Positions 60,253 through 64,000 of a DNA stretch of 64,000 bases are shown piece after piece; position 1 is the stretch's first letter; every line of letters starts with the position of its first letter. The stretch lies in NCBI GenBank assembly GCA_041920465.1, contig JBHGXW010000010.1:1-64000 (forward strand). The letters are read 5' to 3'. The position numbers were made by a program, and so were the translations under genes. The notes under the pieces are model-generated. The model did not search any database, was not told where the DNA came from, and saw only the letters and a program-made list of their open reading frames with translations. This DNA comes from Brevibacillus_H sp041920465 (lineage in GTDB: Bacteria > Bacillota > Bacilli > Brevibacillales > Brevibacillaceae).

Positions 60253-61212
60253 TGTTTGGATAATTCGCTTTGCTCCGTAATAGGGATACAGTTTGTTCAT
60301 GTTTTCCACTTTTTCATAGCGGACTTCGGTGCCATTGGCATGGACAATCATCCCGTCTCCCATATACATGGCGACGTGAGAGATTTTTCCCTTTTTCAAC
60401 GCGTCATAAAATAAGAGGTCGCCCGGCTGCAGCTGATCAAACGGGACCTCTTGTCCCACTGTAAACTGCTCTTCGGAGGTGCGGGGCAGTGTAATGCCCA
60501 ACTGTTGATAGACGTACAGCGTAAAACCGCTGCAGTCAAATCCTTCCGGAGTCATACCTCCAAATACATACGGCGTTTTTAATAGTGGCTGGACGATTGC
60601 GGCCAAGCTGGACAGGTTTGCGTTCTTTCGATCAGCTTGCAAAACAGGATAACGGATATAGGCAGTGGCGATGTATGCCTCTTGATTGTTATACCTGATT
60701 TTGGTCCAATCCGACCCGGGCTCCACCACATCCACAAGCGTTCCGTAGCTTAGCTTGCCAACAATTTCGCTCTCTGTTGACGGCAGGGATCGCACATTGA
60801 GGATAGGTACGTTGACAAGGGCCTGAGAAGCGGCGTTTGATGCCTCTGGCTGAGCAGGCTGCTCTTGCGTTAAGGGTGCAAAAGAAGCTGGCTTCGTACC
60901 TGCCGGATTCGAACTTGGCATAGTCGCACTTGCCTTATTCACATTTACCGTATTCTCACGCAAGGAACTTACGTCAGATTTGGGACTGGCAATTGGTACT
61001 TGCAGCAACTGACCGATTTGCAGCTTGTCATTAGCAAGGTGATTGGCATCTACGAGTGCTTGTACTGTTGTATGGTAATTTCTGGCAATTTTTGACAGAG
61101 TATCCCCTTGTACAACTGTATATGGGATATTTTGCGAAGCAGCGTATGTAGAAATTGGGAAGATGATCCCGACAGATAGCATGGCACACAATAGGATGAA
61201 TTGTTTTTTCAT
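60238..61212 (-). CDS. Secreted LysM-SH3-NlpC/P60 endopeptidase
   Basis: Cell-wall hydrolase of 324 aa: signal peptide (1-24), LysM (about 29-73), a Ser/Ala/Pro linker (80-130), SH3-like domain (about 133-190) and NlpC/P60 (about 203-320) with Cys227 (GFDCSGF), His279 (SHVAMYMG) and His291. It probably cuts D-Glu to diamino acid bonds in peptidoglycan during growth or lysis. GGGAG lies before the ATG. No riboswitch could be recognised upstream. Confidence 0.92.
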   Translation of the reverse strand: MKKQFILLCAMLSVGIIFPISTYAASQNIPYTVVQGDTLSKIARNYHTTVQALVDANHLANDKLQIGQLLQVPIASPKSDVSSLRENTVNVNKASATMPSSNPAGTKPASFAPLTQEQPAQPEASNAASQALVNVPILNVRSLPSTESEIVGKLSYGTLVDVVEPGSDWTKIRYNNQEAYIATAYIRYPVLQADRKNANLSSLAAIVQPLLKTPYVFGGMTPEGFDCSGFTLYVYQQLGITLPRTSEEQFTVGQEVPFDQLQPGDLLFYDALKKGKISHVAMYMGDGMIVHANGTEVRYEKVENMNKLYPYYGAKRIIQTEKEG

Positions 61213-61431
61213 CTCTCTATCTCCCTGTTGTTTTTACTAGTTTACGAGACGGCTACAAGTAAATTTTACCTGATTGCCGAATGAGAATCTATCAAATTTC
61301 TGCAAATAGGAAGATAGTCCGACAACTGGTGACAAAGAGTGAAAAGGTGGAATGTGTAGCTAATACTTCTGAGCTAGTTCTATTCTCGTGATGTTGTTCA
61401 TACACATGCTTACAGAAAGAGGGGTATGTGT

Positions 61432-61773
61432 ATGGAAGAAAAATTGGCCCGCTATCATGAGCTGAAGCTTTTAAAAAAACAGATTGACAACGAACTGGAA
61501 GAACTGCGCCAGCTGTTTCTACAAGAGTTTCCCGAGCCGACAAAACAGGAATTCGGAGACTATCTATTGCGAATCTCCTACCAGGAAAAACGGGAGTATG
61601 ATGACAACAAATTGTACAATGCGCTGCCTGACCCCAGCATTTGGAGGCTTGTTTCCAAGGTAGACTCGTCCAAGCTGGCAAGCTTGCTGAAACTGAACAT
61701 CCTCTCTGAAGAGATATTAAACAGAACGTATGAACTGAAAAAAGTGCCGTATATTCAGGTGCAGAAACAATAG
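61432..61773 (+). CDS. Coiled-coil hypothetical protein
   Basis: Soluble protein of 113 aa. The first 35 residues are a likely coiled coil (YHELKLLKKQIDNELEELRQ), the rest is mixed with DYLLRISYQEKREYDD. No family recognised; the size and style recall small phage-like or accessory proteins. The second ATG (61432) is 7 bases after AAAGAGGGG. Confidence 0.6.
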   Translation: MEEKLARYHELKLLKKQIDNELEELRQLFLQEFPEPTKQEFGDYLLRISYQEKREYDDNKLYNALPDPSIWRLVSKVDSSKLASLLKLNILSEEILNRTYELKKVPYIQVQKQ

Positions 61774-61990
61774 TGAGCTGAATTGACCCGGATTAATGTA
61801 TGAGGTAGTTCTGGATCCATCAAGGGTGAAATATCATGATTTGACTCCGCAAGTGTTTAATGTCACGGCATATGCGAAAAGCTCCAATGATGAAATCACC
61901 GCTGGTTCAATGACGGCAGGTGATTTTTTGTTGTTCCGCACTTGCTTGTCGCTCCAATCTTTCTATAAGATAGCAGAAAGGAAAGGTGAA

Positions 61991-62815
61991 ATGATGCTGA
62001 TCGAGAAGAAGATACCGAGTAAAATACTGACGCCTGCCAGCGGATTCCTCACGGGATATTCCCATTCCTTGAATCCCTATGCAGGCTGCCAGTTTGCCTG
62101 TTCGTACTGCTACGTCCGTGAAATGCCGATCGCCAAGTTTCGAGGGAAGGCATGGGGCACATGGCTTGATGTGAAGGAAGATGCGGCCCGCAGGCTGTCC
62201 AAGGAACTGAAAACGGCAAAGAAAAAAGGGCCCGTTACCATTTTCATGAGTTCGGCCACCGATCCGTATCAGCCGATTGAATTTTTAGAAAAGAAGACAC
62301 GAAGCTTGCTTCAGGTGATGGTGGAAGAAGCGCCTGATTTTTTGTTTGTGCAGACACGCTCTCCGCTGGTAACACGAGACCTTGATTTGTTCCAGCATTT
62401 GAAGGGCAGAATTCGCATCAGCATCACCATTGAAACCGATTTGGAGGAAATGAGAAAACGGTTTACGCCACAAGCACCCCCCATCAAAGCGCGCATGCGT
62501 GCACTACGAACCTTGCATGAAGCAGGGCTGGATACGCAAGCGGCCGTTTCTCCGGTGCTTCCCGCCAGTGACGAGTTTGCCCAGCAGCTTGCCCATTGTA
62601 CGAAGCGGGTATGTCTGGACAACTTTTTGCTTGGCGATGGTTCGGGCGGGAAGCGCACAGCCAGAATGGGCGTTTATCAGAAATATGAAGAAGCCGGACT
62701 TGAGATGTGGTATGCACCAGAGGCAATTGAACGGATGCATCAACAGTTTCTTCTATATTTTGCGAAAGAACAGATTTTGATTAGCCAATGCGGATTTTTG
62801 CCCGATCCATTTTAA
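61991..62815 (+). CDS. SPL-like radical SAM protein
   Basis: Radical SAM enzyme of 274 aa. The cluster motif is C-x3-C-x2-C in YAGCQFACSYCYVRE. The later words FMSSATDPYQPIE and VQTRSPLVTRDLDLF fit the Rv2578c/SplB-like subfamily (spore photoproduct lyase relatives, role unclear). The reading frame stays open 195 bases upstream, but AAAGGTG directly before ATG-ATG at 61991/61994 marks the start, as does the typical N-terminus KIPSKILTPASGF. Confidence 0.85.
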   Translation: MMLIEKKIPSKILTPASGFLTGYSHSLNPYAGCQFACSYCYVREMPIAKFRGKAWGTWLDVKEDAARRLSKELKTAKKKGPVTIFMSSATDPYQPIEFLEKKTRSLLQVMVEEAPDFLFVQTRSPLVTRDLDLFQHLKGRIRISITIETDLEEMRKRFTPQAPPIKARMRALRTLHEAGLDTQAAVSPVLPASDEFAQQLAHCTKRVCLDNFLLGDGSGGKRTARMGVYQKYEEAGLEMWYAPEAIERMHQQFLLYFAKEQILISQCGFLPDPF

Positions 62816-62838
62816 GCTAAAGATGAACAGCGACAGTG

Positions 62839-62880
62839 CCCTTTCAGGCGAAGAGATAACGATCGTCGGAGGGGTTTTTC
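62839..62880 (+). terminator. Possible terminator of the radical SAM gene
   Basis: CCCTTTCAGGCG can pair with CGTCGGAGGGG with some G-T pairs and bulges, then TTTTTCTTG. Weak. Confidence 0.45.
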
Positions 62881-62975
62881 TTGTTTTTAAGAACAAGTTC
62901 TCAAGAGAATAAGCGCTGCCTGGAAGCAAAAAAGCTACGTTTTTAAGGCAAACGCTCACTTTTTCCAATTTGTGA

Positions 62976-62985
62976 GAACCGGTTC
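62976..62985. promoter_or_regulatory. Palindrome upstream of the sigma-54 promoter
   Basis: GAACCGGTTC, centred about 62 bases before the -24 element. A possible site for the enhancer-binding activator. Confidence 0.35.
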
Positions 62986-63040
62986 ATTCATCCTGCCATG
63001 ATTTCCGCTGCTGTTTTGATTCCCACGCCAATTAAATCAT

Positions 63041-63057
63041 TTGGCATTACTCTTGCT
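63041..63057 (+). promoter_or_regulatory. Sigma-54 promoter of the aminotransferase gene
   Basis: TTGGCATTACTCTTGCT has GG and GC with exactly 10 bases between, as in the -24/-12 consensus TGGCAC-N5-TTGC. It lies 47 bases before the ATG. Confidence 0.7.
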
Positions 63058-63103
63058 TACAACCTATAGTGTAAATCCGATAAGGACAGAGAGGGTGTAT
63101 AGG

Positions 63104-64000
63104 ATGGAACGCAAGACCAGAGAAGAAGCGTTGCAGTTAGCGAAGGAGGTTCTCGGCTTTATCGAGGGTGAAGTCCTAAGCGTAGATCAGAAGAAGAAAA
63201 TTGTCAGTGATTCGATCGACAACTTCAGCAATTACGTGACCAAGGCGATTCTTTCCCATCGCAAATCGGTTTCTACCGACTACTCTGTCGTGGAATGGGA
63301 AGATGAAGGAGCCGTTTTTCGCGACACGATGGGGGATGAATATATCGACTGTTTAGGCGGCTATGGAGTATATCTTCTTGGACATCGTCATCCCAAGGTA
63401 GTCAAAGCGGTAGAAGCGCAGTTGAAGCGCTATGCCTTGCACAGCCAGGAGATGGTTGATCCGCTGCGGGGTTATCTGTCCAAACTGGTTGCCTATATTA
63501 CACCAGGTGATTTGCAGCACTCCTATCTGGTCAACTGCGGTACGGAAGCGAATGAAATGGCGCTAAAGCTGGCTCGCTTGGCAACAGGCAAAAAATACTT
63601 TATTTCTACGGAAAAAGGTTTCCACGGAAAAACCATGGGGTCATTATCTGCGTCAGGCAAGGCCACTTTCCGCGAACCGTATCTTCCGCTCGTACCCGGA
63701 TTCCAGCATGTGCCATACGGCGATGCCGACGCGGTGGAACAGGCGATCCGCATGCTGATCAGTACAGGGGAAACAGTAGCCGGTGTCATTGTGGAACCGA
63801 TTCAAGGGGAGGGCGGCGTCAACATCCCGCCGGATGATTACCTGCCGCGCTTGCGGCAAATTTGTGATCAATACGAGTGTCTCTTGATTGTCGATGAGGT
63901 GCAGACCGGAATGGGCCGCACCGGAAAATTGTTTGGAGTCGATCATTGGGATGTGGTGCCCGATATCATGACTCTGGGTAAAGCATTCGGCGGAGGTGTG
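63104..64000 (+). CDS. patA: Putrescine-type aminotransferase, 5' part only
   Basis: Class III PLP-dependent aminotransferase, 299 codons seen; the gene runs off the window. N-terminal DNFSNYVTKAILSHRK, the cofactor stretch NCGTEANEMALKLAR, VEPIQGEGGVN and IVDEVQTGMGRTG are seen; the PLP lysine is in LGKAFGGG just at the end. The extended N-terminus and the word SVVEWEDEG resemble the putrescine aminotransferase YgjG/PatA, which starts putrescine breakdown. E. coli patA is also under sigma-54. Ornithine aminotransferase is the other option. GAGGG lies 9 bases before the ATG. Confidence 0.85.
   Translation, partial: MERKTREEALQLAKEVLGFIEGEVLSVDQKKKIVSDSIDNFSNYVTKAILSHRKSVSTDYSVVEWEDEGAVFRDTMGDEYIDCLGGYGVYLLGHRHPKVVKAVEAQLKRYALHSQEMVDPLRGYLSKLVAYITPGDLQHSYLVNCGTEANEMALKLARLATGKKYFISTEKGFHGKTMGSLSASGKATFREPYLPLVPGFQHVPYGDADAVEQAIRMLISTGETVAGVIVEPIQGEGGVNIPPDDYLPRLRQICDQYECLLIVDEVQTGMGRTGKLFGVDHWDVVPDIMTLGKAFGGGV

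Noticed and set aside
61213..61431. Possible c-di-AMP (ydaO) riboswitch before the NlpC/P60 gene
   Set aside because: Such genes often have one, but the leader is short and I could not find the conserved core.
61796..61990. A 65-residue N-terminal extension of the radical SAM protein
   Set aside because: Not similar to anything in the family; AAAGGTG in front of the ATG at 61991 gives the usual start.
1..64000. CRISPR array, tRNA, rRNA, insertion sequence or prophage
   Set aside because: No regularly spaced repeats, tRNA-like TTCRA arms, rRNA words, transposase or integrase motifs were seen on either strand.

Overview
The window looks like a chromosomal stretch from an aerobic or facultative, spore-forming-type Bacilli (Firmicutes). 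Evidence: a caa3-type cytochrome oxidase operon with CtaG and a DUF420 protein, a YycC-like peptide, a YkfB/YkfC murein-peptide pair, a Bacillus-type FNR with its C-terminal cysteine cluster, Bacillus-like iol genes, ABC-F proteins of the Uup and YkpA types, and strong AGGAGG-type ribosome sites with many GTG/TTG starts. A member of the Alicyclobacillaceae or Paenibacillaceae (for example an Effusibacillus, Tumebacillus or Brevibacillus relative) would fit, but this is inference from gene content only. I saw no rRNA, tRNA, CRISPR array, insertion sequence or prophage.

Layout. 1-700: repeat-rich intergenic DNA. 0.7-6.2 kb: ctaCDEF, ctaG, DUF420 protein and a small Cys protein (aerobic respiration). 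6.3-9.0 kb: GGDEF/EAL protein, YycC-like peptide, fnr. 9.2-9.3 kb: short SRP RNA. 9.4-15.4 kb: dinB, two ABC-F ATPases, mnmA. 15.6-22 kb: small membrane and hypothetical proteins, an ASCH protein, a phosphoesterase, an ExaC/AldB-type aldehyde dehydrogenase with its DUF779 partner, and a MarR pair. 22.1-23.5 kb: a degenerate HD-GYP protein and a tiny zinc-ribbon reading frame. 23.6-29.3 kb: a six-gene redox cluster (CcoG-like ferredoxin, NorC-like cytochrome c, an atypical NorB/CcoN-like heme-copper protein, NapH/NosR-like ferredoxin, FixH/YtkA-like protein, small membrane protein) preceded by an FNR-type box. 29.3-33.2 kb: CDGSH protein, a His/Gln-rich protein, ykfB-ykfC, an EamA transporter. 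33.2-34.1 kb: the remains of a metal-efflux locus (P-type ATPase tail, a CsoR-like operator and a frameshifted adaptor). 34.5-38 kb: PAS-PAS-GGDEF-EAL protein, DUF2203 protein, LysM-CAP protein. 38.2-58.3 kb: an inositol catabolic region (LacI regulator, three Gfo/Idh/MocA dehydrogenases, sugar ABC transporter, iolI, iolDEBCA, iolJ, a lacI pseudogene, a chemoreceptor and an MFS transporter). 58.6-62.8 kb: exonuclease with zinc ribbon, hypotheticals, an NlpC/P60 endopeptidase, a radical SAM protein. 63.1 kb to the end: a putrescine-type aminotransferase that runs off the window behind a sigma-54 promoter.

How it fits together. The FNR protein carries the exact C-x2-C-x4-C tail of Bacillus FNR, and TGTGA-N6-TCACA-type boxes lie in front of fnr and, in near-consensus form, in front of the redox cluster. 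This suggests that an oxygen-responsive switch turns on an NO-reductase-like module when the caa3 oxidase loses its substrate. In the inositol region palindromes centred on AAGCGCTT lie upstream of the regulator gene and of three catabolic transcription units, and can be read as LacI-family operators or as CcpA cre sites.

The most interesting items are the heme-copper protein, whose helix-VI motif replaces the FeB-binding glutamate of classical NO reductases by asparagine, and a dispersed structured repeat built from hairpins with AGGAC loops.
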